From an uncultured SAR116 cluster alpha proteobacterium (GTDB lineage Bacteria > Pseudomonadota > Alphaproteobacteria > Puniceispirillales > Marisalimonadaceae), in assembly GCA_902623995.1 (NCBI GenBank), contig CACNWE010000001.1, positions 186,001 through 250,000 on the forward strand: a stretch of 64,000 nucleotides of DNA, in the 5' to 3' direction. The stretch's first letter is position 1, and each line of letters opens with the position of its first letter. Positions 26,948-34,855 of the stretch are shown in pieces. The notes beneath the pieces are model-generated. The model saw only the letters and a list, made by a program, of their open reading frames with translations. It searched no databases and was not told where the DNA came from. The position numbers were made by a program, and so were the translations under genes.

Positions 26948-27334
26948 ATGAAAAGTAGATCAACAAACATAAAACGTTCTTCTTTACCACCCAACTTGGT
27001 AAAAGAAAATGAAAATGGTATTCGAATTAAAGTATATATTCAGGGCCACATGATTGGTGCTGGTAAGATGGAACTTTTCCATTTAGTTCATCAAAAAGGA
27101 TCGGTAAGGGCTGCAGCAAATTTTATGGGTATGAGTGCCAAGCGCGCAAAACTTTTGCTCAACACTATAGAAGAAGCATTTCCAACTCCTATTTTAGAAA
27201 AACAAAAAGGAAATAAGGGAACACTTTTAACATCTTTTGGTAAAGAATTATTAGCAAAATATTTAAGTTTAAATAAACATCTATCAGAGGAAGCAGAAAA
27301 TTTCATTCAGTGGGCAGCTTCTAAACAACGTTAA
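26948..27334 (+). CDS. ModE N-terminal domain (LysR-type HTH) regulator without ligand domain
   Basis: A 128-residue DNA-binding protein. After a basic N-terminal tail it has GAGKMELFHLVHQKGSVRAAANFMGMSAKRAKLLLNTIEEAFPTPILEKQKGNKG, the winged helix of ModE (residues about 38-90), ending in GTLLTSFGKELLAKY. The C-terminal molybdate-binding MOP domains of ModE are absent; there are only about 20 residues after the wing. It is the first gene of a run continuing to fdhD, mobAB and an oxygenase, so it probably regulates molybdenum/tungsten genes in concert with the divergent sensor. Confidence 0.85.
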   Translation: MKSRSTNIKRSSLPPNLVKENENGIRIKVYIQGHMIGAGKMELFHLVHQKGSVRAAANFMGMSAKRAKLLLNTIEEAFPTPILEKQKGNKGTLLTSFGKELLAKYLSLNKHLSEEAENFIQWAASKQR

Positions 27335-27349
27335 AAATTGGGTTTAAAA

Positions 27350-28228
27350 ATGAAAAATACTAAAGAATTTCTAATATCACCAGATTTAGAAAATGATAAT
27401 TTAACAAAAGAGATTGAAGGAATTAACGAAGCCGGAGAAAGGATAAAACTTCCTGTAGTTAAAGAAATACCTTTAACAATTTATTTAAACAAACAGGAAA
27501 TAGTCACAGCAATGACACTTGGTGACATGCCTGATCTACTTGCAGTCGGATATTTATTAAACCAAAATATGCTCAAAAAAAATGATGTAATTTCTGAAAT
27601 TACATACGATGATGACTTACAAGTTGTAGTAGTAAGGACAAAAAGAAAAACAAATTATGAAGAAAAAATGGAAAAGAAAATAAGGACAAGTGGTTGTGCT
27701 GTTGGAACAGTGTATGGAGATATAATGGATGATTTCACGTCTATAAATCTTGATAAAACAACTAAAATTAAAACTTCTTGGATTTATTCGATTTCCAAAA
27801 AAGTTAACACTAGACCAAGCCTCTATCTTAAAGCTGGTGCGTTACATGGATGTGTTTTATGTAGAAATGACATCCCCCTAGTTTATGTTGAAGATGTTGG
27901 AAGACATAATGCTGTAGATAAAATTGCAGGGTGGGTTTTTTTAAATAATGAAAATACTAGTGATAAAATTTTTTATACTACTGGTAGACTCACCTCAGAA
28001 ATGGTAATCAAAACGGTCCAAATGGGTATTCCTATTTTAATTTCTAGGTCAGGCTTCACAGAGTCAGGTGTTAAACTTGCGAAACAAGCCGACCTTACAT
28101 TGATAGGAAGAGCAAAAGGGAAAAGAATGATTATTGCTAATGGTATTGAAAGAGTGGTTTTCGATAGTGATGTAAAATCAGTAAAAAATGAAGATGTGGT
28201 ATCAGCACAAAGATCTATAATTAGTTGA
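27350..28228 (+). CDS. fdhD: Formate dehydrogenase sulfur-delivery protein FdhD
   Basis: A 292-residue FdhD, which passes sulfur from a cysteine desulfurase to the Mo/W cofactor of formate dehydrogenase. Recognisable blocks are SGCAVGTVYGD near 114-124, ALHGCVLCRND near 163-173, VEDVGRHNAVDKIAG near 179-193, and TGRLTSEMVIKTVQMGIPILISRSG. The cysteine loop holds one Cys (Cys116); where E. coli FdhD has CxxC the second position is Gly119. I chose the ATG at 27350 over an in-frame TTG at 27338. It lies 15 bases after the ModE-type gene and just before mobAB, whose start follows within 11 bases. Confidence 0.93.
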   Translation: MKNTKEFLISPDLENDNLTKEIEGINEAGERIKLPVVKEIPLTIYLNKQEIVTAMTLGDMPDLLAVGYLLNQNMLKKNDVISEITYDDDLQVVVVRTKRKTNYEEKMEKKIRTSGCAVGTVYGDIMDDFTSINLDKTTKIKTSWIYSISKKVNTRPSLYLKAGALHGCVLCRNDIPLVYVEDVGRHNAVDKIAGWVFLNNENTSDKIFYTTGRLTSEMVIKTVQMGIPILISRSGFTESGVKLAKQADLTLIGRAKGKRMIIANGIERVVFDSDVKSVKNEDVVSAQRSIIS

Positions 28229-28239
28229 GGCTATCAAAT

Positions 28240-29373
28240 TTGAAAAATATTAATGAGATTATCCCATGTGTTATCCTTGCAGGAGGAAAAGGAAGAAGAA
28301 TGGGTGGAAAGGAAAAGGGTCTAATCAACCTGCTGGATAGACCACTTATTTCTTATGTCTTAGAAAAAGTATCAGGGAAAGCAGCACCTATTGCATTAAA
28401 TATAAATACCAATTATGAAAAATTTAAAAATTTTGGTTACGAAATTCTTGAGGATCCGCTTAAAGGACATCTAGGTCCATTAATTGGCATTCTGGCTTCC
28501 TTGAATTGGGCAAAAAATATCAAGCAAAAGTGGGTCCTTACTTTACCATGTGATACACCATTTATACCTCAAAATTTAATTGAGTCTCTTTTGAAAGCAA
28601 AAAATGAAAATCCAGATGTAGATCTAGTTGTGGCAAAATCAAGAGGATTTAACCATCCTGTAATAGCATTATGGAAGACTGACAATAATTTAATATTAAA
28701 AAAAGCAATAGAAGAAGGAATTAGAAAAATTGACATTTTTACTTCTCAACTTAAAACAGCTCATGTAAATTTTGATGAAATTGACGAATCAAAATCTGAT
28801 CCTTTCACAAATCTAAATTCGCCTAAAGATTTAATTATTGCAATGCAAATACTTGGAAAACTGCCACCCATTTTTGGTCTTGCTGGTTGGTCTGGCTCTG
28901 GAAAAACAACATTATGTGCTAAATTAATAGAAAATTTCACAAAAATTGGAATTAATGTAGGAACACTTAAACACGCTCATCATAAATTTGATATAGATAA
29001 ACCAGGTAAAGATTCTTACAACCTTAGGAAAGCTGGGGCGCGACCAATGATTGTTTCATCTAAAGAAAGGTTTGCTCTTGTTCAAGAAAATGACAATGAA
29101 GAAGAAAAAAGTTTATTTGAAATGTTAGAATTTTTTGCCAAAAGTCCTTTGAATAAATGTGATGTAATTATAGTCGAAGGTTATAAAAACGAAAAAATTC
29201 CAAAACTAGAAGTGTTTAGACGTGAAATTGGGAAAACATTTTTACATAAAGATGATACTAATATTTTTGCTATAGCTTCAGATGAGAAGTTAAATACGGA
29301 TATACCTTCTTTAGATTTAAACAATATAAGTAGTATAACTGACCTATTAATTAAAAAGTTTGAAATTGCTTAA
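28240..29373 (+). CDS. Molybdenum cofactor guanylyltransferase fused to MobB
   Basis: A 377-residue fusion. The N-terminal MobA half begins IIPCVILAGGKGRRMGGKEKG (nucleotide binding) and has LTLPCDTPFIPQNLIESL, and joins GMP to molybdopterin. The C-terminal half from about residue 210 is MobB, with Walker A GWSGSGKTT at 216-224 and LKHAHHKFDIDKPGKDS. bis-MGD made here suits the formate dehydrogenase of this island. No ATG is available: TTG at 28240 has gagg nine bases upstream, while a TTG at 28225 overlaps the fdhD stop and has no ribosome site. The fusion order MobA-MobB is seen in some other bacteria. Confidence 0.9.
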   Translation: MKNINEIIPCVILAGGKGRRMGGKEKGLINLLDRPLISYVLEKVSGKAAPIALNINTNYEKFKNFGYEILEDPLKGHLGPLIGILASLNWAKNIKQKWVLTLPCDTPFIPQNLIESLLKAKNENPDVDLVVAKSRGFNHPVIALWKTDNNLILKKAIEEGIRKIDIFTSQLKTAHVNFDEIDESKSDPFTNLNSPKDLIIAMQILGKLPPIFGLAGWSGSGKTTLCAKLIENFTKIGINVGTLKHAHHKFDIDKPGKDSYNLRKAGARPMIVSSKERFALVQENDNEEEKSLFEMLEFFAKSPLNKCDVIIVEGYKNEKIPKLEVFRREIGKTFLHKDDTNIFAIASDEKLNTDIPSLDLNNISSITDLLIKKFEIA

Positions 29374-29391
29374 ATACAGACGGAGCAAAAA

Positions 29392-30045
29392 ATGTCTAAA
29401 ACTGAAAATAATAACAATATTGCAAAGCCAAAATTTTTGAATCTTTGGCCAACTCAGTTTATGGAAATGTCATTACCTGGACATGAAAACGCAAATTCTG
29501 TAATTGCTGATATAGTCCTCTCAAACAATGCTGCTCAGGAGAATATGACAGAAAATTATATATCTCAAAATATTTTAGAAATGGATCATCCTGCTATGTT
29601 TTGGCTAAAACAATGTATTGATAGGGCTGTATATGATTATGCACAACAATCAGGAGTAAATTATGAATTAAACTGGTCTATCCAAGGCTGGGGTAATGTC
29701 AATATGAAAGGAGATTATCATAATCTTCATAACCATCCACATTCTTGGTTGTCAGGAACCTATTATATAAATGTTCCTGACCAATCAGATGCTGAGATAT
29801 TTAGATCTGATCTTAACCCAGCTTCAATTAGTTTTTTTGATCCACGCCCGCAGGCAAATATGAATTCAATAAGAGGTGATAAACAAGTAGACCCTGAACA
29901 TAGAGTATTACCCAAGTCAGGTGATTTACTTTTATGGCCTGCGTTCTTGCATCATCTTGTACATCCAAATATGTCTGATTTTCCAAGAATATCAATTTCT
30001 TTTAATGTAATTGTTAAATGGGATAAAAACCTTATACCAAACTAA
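29392..30045 (+). CDS. 2-oxoglutarate-Fe(II) oxygenase (TIGR02466-like)
   Basis: A 217-residue cupin-fold oxygenase. Likely iron ligands are in DYHNLHNHPHSWLSGTYYI (about 105-123) and PAFLHHLVHPN near 182-192, and the arginine that binds 2-oxoglutarate may be in FPRISISFN. This pattern matches the 'putative 2OG-Fe(II) oxygenase' family found in marine bacteria and phages. Substrate unknown. It closes the fdhD-mobAB run with a good ribosome site (cggag) before the ATG, so its presence in a cofactor operon is notable but may be incidental. A second relative is at 55375-56022. Confidence 0.75.
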   Translation: MSKTENNNNIAKPKFLNLWPTQFMEMSLPGHENANSVIADIVLSNNAAQENMTENYISQNILEMDHPAMFWLKQCIDRAVYDYAQQSGVNYELNWSIQGWGNVNMKGDYHNLHNHPHSWLSGTYYINVPDQSDAEIFRSDLNPASISFFDPRPQANMNSIRGDKQVDPEHRVLPKSGDLLLWPAFLHHLVHPNMSDFPRISISFNVIVKWDKNLIPN

Positions 30046-30051
30046 TTTAAA

Positions 30052-31281
30052 TCATAAACATCTATGTTCGAATGGGTAAAATTTTAGAAGTTCTCCTACT
30101 TTTACGGTTTCATAATCCATAGGTATTTCTACTATACCATCTGCACCAGTTAATGAAGAAATCACACCTGCTCCTTTTCTTCCATGGATTTTCAAAAAAT
30201 CTCGATTATCTTTATTTATAATTTTAGCTCTCAAATACTCTGCTCTTCCTTTTCTTTTCTTATGCTCAAAACCTGAGGGAATTTTTACAACTAATGGTTC
30301 TAAATCAACACCACCAGCTAGTTTAATTAAGAGTGGTTTTATTAATAACTTTGAACAAACAAAAGCAGCTACTGGATTTCCTGGCAGACAAAAAATAAAT
30401 TTGTTTTTCTTTTGTCCAATTGCCATAGGTTTTCCAGGCTTCATAGCTAATTGCCAAACTAAACATTCTGCACCAACGTCTCTAATTGCATTTTGCGTAT
30501 GATCTTCTATTCCATCTGACGCACCTCCAGATGAAATTACTACGTCATTCTTTGATAAGGCATCAGCAAATTTTCTTGCTAACTCATTTCTATTATCTTT
30601 CACTATTCCAAAATCATGTATATTTAAAAATTTTTGATCTAATAAAGAAAGTAACATTGGTTTATTTGAATCATATATTTGGCCTCTTAATCTTTTGTTA
30701 GCTTTACTTGAAATTAATTCATCTCCTGTTGAAATAACTGAGACATTTAATTTTTCATATATATCAATTTTATTATTTCCAGATGCAGCAAGTTGTCCAA
30801 TATCAGCTGCATTAAGTAATTTTCCTTTTTTAACAACTACCTCACCCCTTTTTAAATTTTCGCCTATTGGTCTCATGTTTTGATTTTGTTTTACTTTTTC
30901 GTTAATTATCACTCTATTATTTGATCTCTTACATTTTTCATGCATTACGATTGTATCTACACCTTCTGGCATTATAGCACCTGTATAAATTTCTATAGCC
31001 TGATGGGGTAGAATTTTCTTTTTGTAAGGGTGTCCTGCTTTCGCAATGCCAGCAATTTCAAATTCTGTTTCTGGATTACTTAAAAATGTTTGATGTAAAA
31101 TTCCATAACCATCAACTGCTGAGTTTGCAGTTGTAGGTAAATTTAACCTACTTTTAATTGTTTTATAATTTATACGTTCTTGAGCTTTATGGATAAGTAA
31201 TTGTGTCTTTTTATCTTTTTCAACAATTGATGCTTTTAAAAGATCTCTTGCAATTTCTAATTTGGTAGGTGTTATTGACAT
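30052..31281 (-). CDS. moeA: Molybdopterin molybdenumtransferase MoeA
   Basis: A 409-residue MoeA that inserts molybdate (or tungstate) into adenylylated molybdopterin. Blocks visible: TANSAVDGYG near 50-60, YTGAIMPEGVDTIVMHE near 94-110, GENLKRGE near 138, LLAAD-type NAADIGQLAASG, SVISTGDEL near 182-190, VVISSGGASDG near 246-256 and the LPGNPVAAFVC loop near 300. It overlaps nothing but ends seven bases from the convergent oxygenase and begins six bases downstream of a secreted protease gene on the same strand. No moaA-E or mogA is in the window, so early cofactor steps are encoded elsewhere. Confidence 0.93.
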   Translation of the reverse strand: MSITPTKLEIARDLLKASIVEKDKKTQLLIHKAQERINYKTIKSRLNLPTTANSAVDGYGILHQTFLSNPETEFEIAGIAKAGHPYKKKILPHQAIEIYTGAIMPEGVDTIVMHEKCKRSNNRVIINEKVKQNQNMRPIGENLKRGEVVVKKGKLLNAADIGQLAASGNNKIDIYEKLNVSVISTGDELISSKANKRLRGQIYDSNKPMLLSLLDQKFLNIHDFGIVKDNRNELARKFADALSKNDVVISSGGASDGIEDHTQNAIRDVGAECLVWQLAMKPGKPMAIGQKKNKFIFCLPGNPVAAFVCSKLLIKPLLIKLAGGVDLEPLVVKIPSGFEHKKRKGRAEYLRAKIINKDNRDFLKIHGRKGAGVISSLTGADGIVEIPMDYETVKVGELLKFYPFEHRCL

Positions 31282-31287
31282 AGAATT

Positions 31288-31998
31288 CTATTTTATCTGA
31301 CTGGCATATTTATTCAAAAACTTTTCTATTAATTTAATATCAATTGCAAAATTAACTCCAGCATCAATATCTGCTTCCTTGGTGTATATTGCATCTACCA
31401 TACCTATAAGTTGGCCCTCTTTATTTAATAAAGGTGCACCTGAAGCACCAGGGTTTACTGCTGCATCTGTTTGAATAAAATCCTCAATTGGGTTGAACCC
31501 CAATCTTGTTCTATTAAGTCCAGATACTATTCCACATGATAAGCTTTGACCTAATCCAAAACTATTACCTATTAGACAAACTTCATTACCATATTTTATT
31601 TTTTTCTTTGTAACTAGGACACTTTGTCCTTTGTTTTTTGATTTTAAAATAGCTATATCAGTTTTAAAATCAGTCAAAATTACATCAACTTTCTCTAATT
31701 TATTATTATAATTTTTAATTTCTACTATCTTTGCATTTTTAATTACATGCGCGGCTGTAAGTATATAGTTTGTCATTTTTTCTGTTTTGTTCAATGACAA
31801 GTAAAAACCTGTACCAGCTGGGGCAGTTCCAGCTGGGGCTCCAAAACCGGATTTATTGTATCCTGGCCAAGTTGGCAAAACAACTACAGTTGATTTATGA
31901 GCTTTTTCCCATACTTCAGAATAATCATGTGCAAGGGTACTAAAATTTAATAAGAATATAGTTAAATATAAAAATGATTTGATAGTTTTATTAACCAT
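31288..31998 (-). CDS. Periplasmic trypsin-like serine protease
   Basis: A 236-residue chymotrypsin-fold protease. A signal peptide (SFLYLTIFLLNFSTLA) ends near residue 23. The triad is seen as TAAHVI (His near 78), DFKTDIAILKS (Asp near 109) and NPGASGAPLLNKEGQLIG (Ser near 186). The usual GNSGGP around the serine is GASGAP, an atypical oxyanion neighbourhood. No PDZ domain follows, so it is not DegP-like. It sits six bases before moeA and 154 bases downstream of the WD40-cytochrome gene, with a 40-residue membrane protein in the gap. A role in periplasmic formate dehydrogenase quality control is possible but unproven. Confidence 0.8.
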   Translation of the reverse strand: MVNKTIKSFLYLTIFLLNFSTLAHDYSEVWEKAHKSTVVVLPTWPGYNKSGFGAPAGTAPAGTGFYLSLNKTEKMTNYILTAAHVIKNAKIVEIKNYNNKLEKVDVILTDFKTDIAILKSKNKGQSVLVTKKKIKYGNEVCLIGNSFGLGQSLSCGIVSGLNRTRLGFNPIEDFIQTDAAVNPGASGAPLLNKEGQLIGMVDAIYTKEADIDAGVNFAIDIKLIEKFLNKYASQIK

Positions 31999-32014
31999 CT
32001 AAAGATTTATAAGT

Positions 32015-32137
32015 CTATAATCTTACATTTGAACTTGACATAACACTTGCAGTATCCATACCCGTACTTGTTAAAATCACGTATACACCTACTCCAACTA
32101 TTATCGCAAACACACTACTTGTAAAAAACATTTTCAT
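32015..32137 (-). CDS. 40-residue single-pass membrane microprotein
   Basis: Starts MKMFFTSSVFAIIVGVGVYV and continues ILTSTGMDTASVMSSSNVRL, then TAG. The helix spans about residues 5-23 with a polar, serine-rich tail outside. A near-ideal Shine-Dalgarno (aaaggag, at 32150-32144) lies six bases before the ATG, much better than for most genes here. It sits 15 bases downstream of the WD40-cytochrome c gene and just before the protease gene on the same strand, so it belongs to the formate dehydrogenase operon. Function unknown. Confidence 0.7.
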   Translation of the reverse strand: MKMFFTSSVFAIIVGVGVYVILTSTGMDTASVMSSSNVRL

Positions 32138-32152
32138 TTTAAACTCCTTTGT

Positions 32153-33502
32153 TTAGTTAGTAGCTTTTTTTAAAAACATTACAAGATCTTGTCTATCTTG
32201 TATTTTTTTCATTCTTTGTATAGGCATTTTGGTACCTGGTGTCACTTTGTCAGGGCCCTCATCAAATAGCCTATTAATACTTTCTTCATTCCATATTATA
32301 TCAGATTCAATTAAAGCTTTTGAATATTTATATCCTTCTAATGTTCCAGCCTTACGTCCAAAAATTTTATAAAGTGTTGGGCCTGCTCTTTTTTTTCCAT
32401 TTTCTACAAGAGTATGACAAACACTACATTTCCTGGCAAATTGTTTTTCACCGTTACTAACCTCTTTTACAGGGTTAAATCTTCTGGCTGGTCCGGGTCT
32501 TTCTAAAAATTTTGGTGGAAAATCAAATATTTGCCACCTTGTTAAAAAATCGTCTAAACCAGCCACAATTAATGAAGAATCATTAGGAAAAAGGATATTG
32601 TCCCATATTGGTCCATTAACAGCATTAAAATCTCTAACTAATGACCATTTTTTCGTATCTAATATGATCATTCTTCCTTTTGCATTTCCAAAACTAATCA
32701 TATTTTCATTTTCTAAATAGTACATTGATAAAATTGGCACTCTATCTTCTTTTATATTTAGAATTGTTTCGTCCTTATCAAATTTATTTATTTTTATTTG
32801 TCCGTCTGTAGAACCAAAAGCAATAAAATTAAGTTTTTCATCTACTTCAAACTTTGAAATTCCCCAACCATTTTTAACAATTGGCCTTACATACTCTCCA
32901 CTATTGGCTTTCCAAAGCTTTATATCACCATCATATCCTGAACTATAAATATGTTTGTTATCCTTAGAGTATTTAACAGCATATACAGGTCCTTTGTGAC
33001 CTACCAAAGAGTTAATTAGTTTTCTTTTTTTTAAATCCCATACTCCTACAGTTCCATCCCAACTTGCCGATATTAAATATCTACCATTATTTGAAAATTC
33101 TAAATCTGCAATTTTACCTCTATGATTACCTAATTTAATTGGCTGTATTTCTTCATTTAAATTATTAATATCCTTTAATGCCCACAATAAAATATTGTTG
33201 TCATCCCCTCCTGACGCTAAAAAGTCATTGTTTGGTGAAAATTTTACAGTGTTAACAGCTGCATCATGACCAATCAAAGTTAATTTTTCTTTAATTGGAT
33301 TTAGGCCCCAAATTACAACTGAATAATCAAAGCTAGCACTTGCCATTAACTTATTATTTGTAGATACAGCTAAACCCTTAACAGGACCACCGTGGGCAGT
33401 ATATTGCTCAATACTATGTGAAGTTTTAATCAATAATAAAAAAGATACCATAATCAATTTAAGAATTATGATATCTTTTAAGAAAATTTTTTTAAGTAGC
33501 AT
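32153..33502 (-). CDS. WD40 beta-propeller fused to a cytochrome c domain
   Basis: A 449-residue exported protein. After an N-terminal signal/anchor (VSFLLLIKTSHS, about 18-30) come six to seven WD40 repeats (HGGPVKGLAVSTNNKLMASASFDYSVVIW; GHDAAVNTVKFSPNNDFLASGGDDNNILLW; and more) to about residue 330. The C-terminal domain carries one haem motif CSVCH near 358-362, a GPTLYKIFGRKAGT strand and a KMPIQRM axial-ligand region near 420, as in small class I cytochromes c. Located next to the formate dehydrogenase gamma subunit, it probably accepts electrons or scaffolds the complex. Confidence 0.85.
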   Translation of the reverse strand: MLLKKIFLKDIIILKLIMVSFLLLIKTSHSIEQYTAHGGPVKGLAVSTNNKLMASASFDYSVVIWGLNPIKEKLTLIGHDAAVNTVKFSPNNDFLASGGDDNNILLWALKDINNLNEEIQPIKLGNHRGKIADLEFSNNGRYLISASWDGTVGVWDLKKRKLINSLVGHKGPVYAVKYSKDNKHIYSSGYDGDIKLWKANSGEYVRPIVKNGWGISKFEVDEKLNFIAFGSTDGQIKINKFDKDETILNIKEDRVPILSMYYLENENMISFGNAKGRMIILDTKKWSLVRDFNAVNGPIWDNILFPNDSSLIVAGLDDFLTRWQIFDFPPKFLERPGPARRFNPVKEVSNGEKQFARKCSVCHTLVENGKKRAGPTLYKIFGRKAGTLEGYKYSKALIESDIIWNEESINRLFDEGPDKVTPGTKMPIQRMKKIQDRQDLVMFLKKATN

Positions 33503-33516
33503 TTACTATAATATTT

Positions 33517-34578
33517 TTACTCTGCTGGTTCTGGCTTAGATTTTTTATCTTCTTCCATTTCCTTTACCCACAAACCGTGGTGCTCTTTTGCCCAGTTTTT
33601 GTCAACTTCGCCACTATTCATAGCATCAAGGGCACCTTCCATTCCAACAGATCCTATATAAATATGTGCAATAATCATTATCATAAGACCTAAAGAAACT
33701 ATTCCATGCCATACCTGGTTGAATTGCTGTTCTTGAAGAAGTGTCAAGTCTGTAGGTAAACCTAAACCTAAAACATTAAGTATAGCAAAAGTATCAGCAA
33801 ACATAGTTGTTTGGAATGGAAACATTAATGCTATACCTGACATGCTTACTGACAAACCACCAATCATTGTGATCCAAAAGATCATTTTTTGACCAGCATT
33901 GAACTTCTTGGCAGGTGGATGTAATCCGGCTTTAAAAATACCACCACCCATTTTTATCCATTCCCAATCAACTTTGTTAGGAATGTTATGTCTTACCCAT
34001 AAAACAAAAGCTAAAACAAGACCTAACATAAAGGCAAATGCCAAGTAGTTGTGAATATATTTACCTCCAATGGTTATTGCAGTAAATATTTCTGGTCCAA
34101 AAATTGGTAGTAAAATGTATTTACCATACATAAGATTTAGTCCAGTTAAAGCTAACAAAACAAATGATCCAGCCATTAACCAATGAGCAAATCTATCAAT
34201 TGCAGCAAACCTTAAAATAGTGTCACCTGACATTCCAGAATCTACTCTTATTTTACCTCTATACATGTAAAAGGCAAAAAGCACGCCAATAATTGCCAAT
34301 AAACCTATACCACCATATAAAGTAACGGGTCCATTTCTAATAGCTCTCCAATTGTCACCTTCAGATTGTATCATAACAGCAGACAATTGATCTTTCATTT
34401 GAGTTGAACCAGCATTGCCAGTTCTGATATATCTCCATAAATCGGCGTCAGACTTCAGGCCTAATGCATTACCTGGCACTTCACCTTTAACTTGAGCTAT
34501 TGATGAATTTGAATTTGTTAAAAATGTTAAACTAATTACAAATACCATTGTAAATGCAATAAATAGTTTTCTGAACAT
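33517..34578 (-). CDS. Formate dehydrogenase gamma subunit (cytochrome b556)
   Basis: A 353-residue membrane subunit. A signal-like segment (AFTMVFVISLTFLTNSNSSIA) is followed by a periplasmic stretch of about 100 residues (NALGLKSDADLWRYIRTGNAGSTQM) and then five or more helices with the haem histidines in IDRFAHWLMAGSF (about 128-140), GGKYIHNYLAF and QVWHGIVSLGLMIMIIAHIYIGS. It passes electrons from formate oxidation to quinone. The N-terminal extension makes it longer than E. coli FdoI (about 210) but is common in alphaproteobacteria. It ends in a charged tail EDKKSKPEPAE. Confidence 0.92.
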   Translation of the reverse strand: MFRKLFIAFTMVFVISLTFLTNSNSSIAQVKGEVPGNALGLKSDADLWRYIRTGNAGSTQMKDQLSAVMIQSEGDNWRAIRNGPVTLYGGIGLLAIIGVLFAFYMYRGKIRVDSGMSGDTILRFAAIDRFAHWLMAGSFVLLALTGLNLMYGKYILLPIFGPEIFTAITIGGKYIHNYLAFAFMLGLVLAFVLWVRHNIPNKVDWEWIKMGGGIFKAGLHPPAKKFNAGQKMIFWITMIGGLSVSMSGIALMFPFQTTMFADTFAILNVLGLGLPTDLTLLQEQQFNQVWHGIVSLGLMIMIIAHIYIGSVGMEGALDAMNSGEVDKNWAKEHHGLWVKEMEEDKKSKPEPAE

Positions 34579-34591
34579 TAATTTTCTCCTC

Positions 34592-34786
34592 TTAATTACT
34601 TCTTTGCCTAGAAGTGTGCATCTTAAGTTTATTTACTTGTTCTGTAGTTAGAATATCGTCTTTTTTACCCAAATACACACCTTTTTTGTAATTTAGTATT
34701 CTTCCTTGTTCTTCCTGACATGAACTTAATAAGAATGAAGACAGGAAGATTGAGATAATCAAAAATGTTTTATTTATATTAATCAT
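34592..34786 (-). CDS. Small lipoprotein beside formate dehydrogenase genes
   Basis: A 64-residue protein with a lipoprotein signal: hydrophobic run FLIISIFLSSFLL and lipobox LSSC (Cys near residue 23), giving a mature chain of about 42 residues. Mature residues are QEEQGRILNYKKGVYLGKKD, then a short polar tail with TTEQVNKLKM. No known domain. It is 13 bases upstream of the gamma subunit gene and downstream of the terminator that follows the beta subunit gene. A role in assembling the complex is inferred from position only. Confidence 0.75.
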   Translation of the reverse strand: MININKTFLIISIFLSSFLLSSCQEEQGRILNYKKGVYLGKKDDILTTEQVNKLKMHTSRQRSN

Positions 34787-34818
34787 TACTTACCCCAAAT
34801 TTTAAAGATAAAAGAATC

Positions 34819-34849
34819 AAAAAAGGCGGATAAATCCGCCTTTTTTTTT
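34819..34849 (-). terminator. Rho-independent terminator after the formate dehydrogenase beta gene
   Basis: ggcgga-taaa-tccgcc stem, flanked by runs of A and T that extend the stem and give a T-tract on either strand (bidirectional form). It starts seven bases past the beta-subunit stop on the minus strand and separates the alpha-beta transcript from the lipoprotein/gamma genes, implying reduced read-through or a separate promoter for the latter. Confidence 0.9.
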
Positions 34850-34855
34850 GAAATT

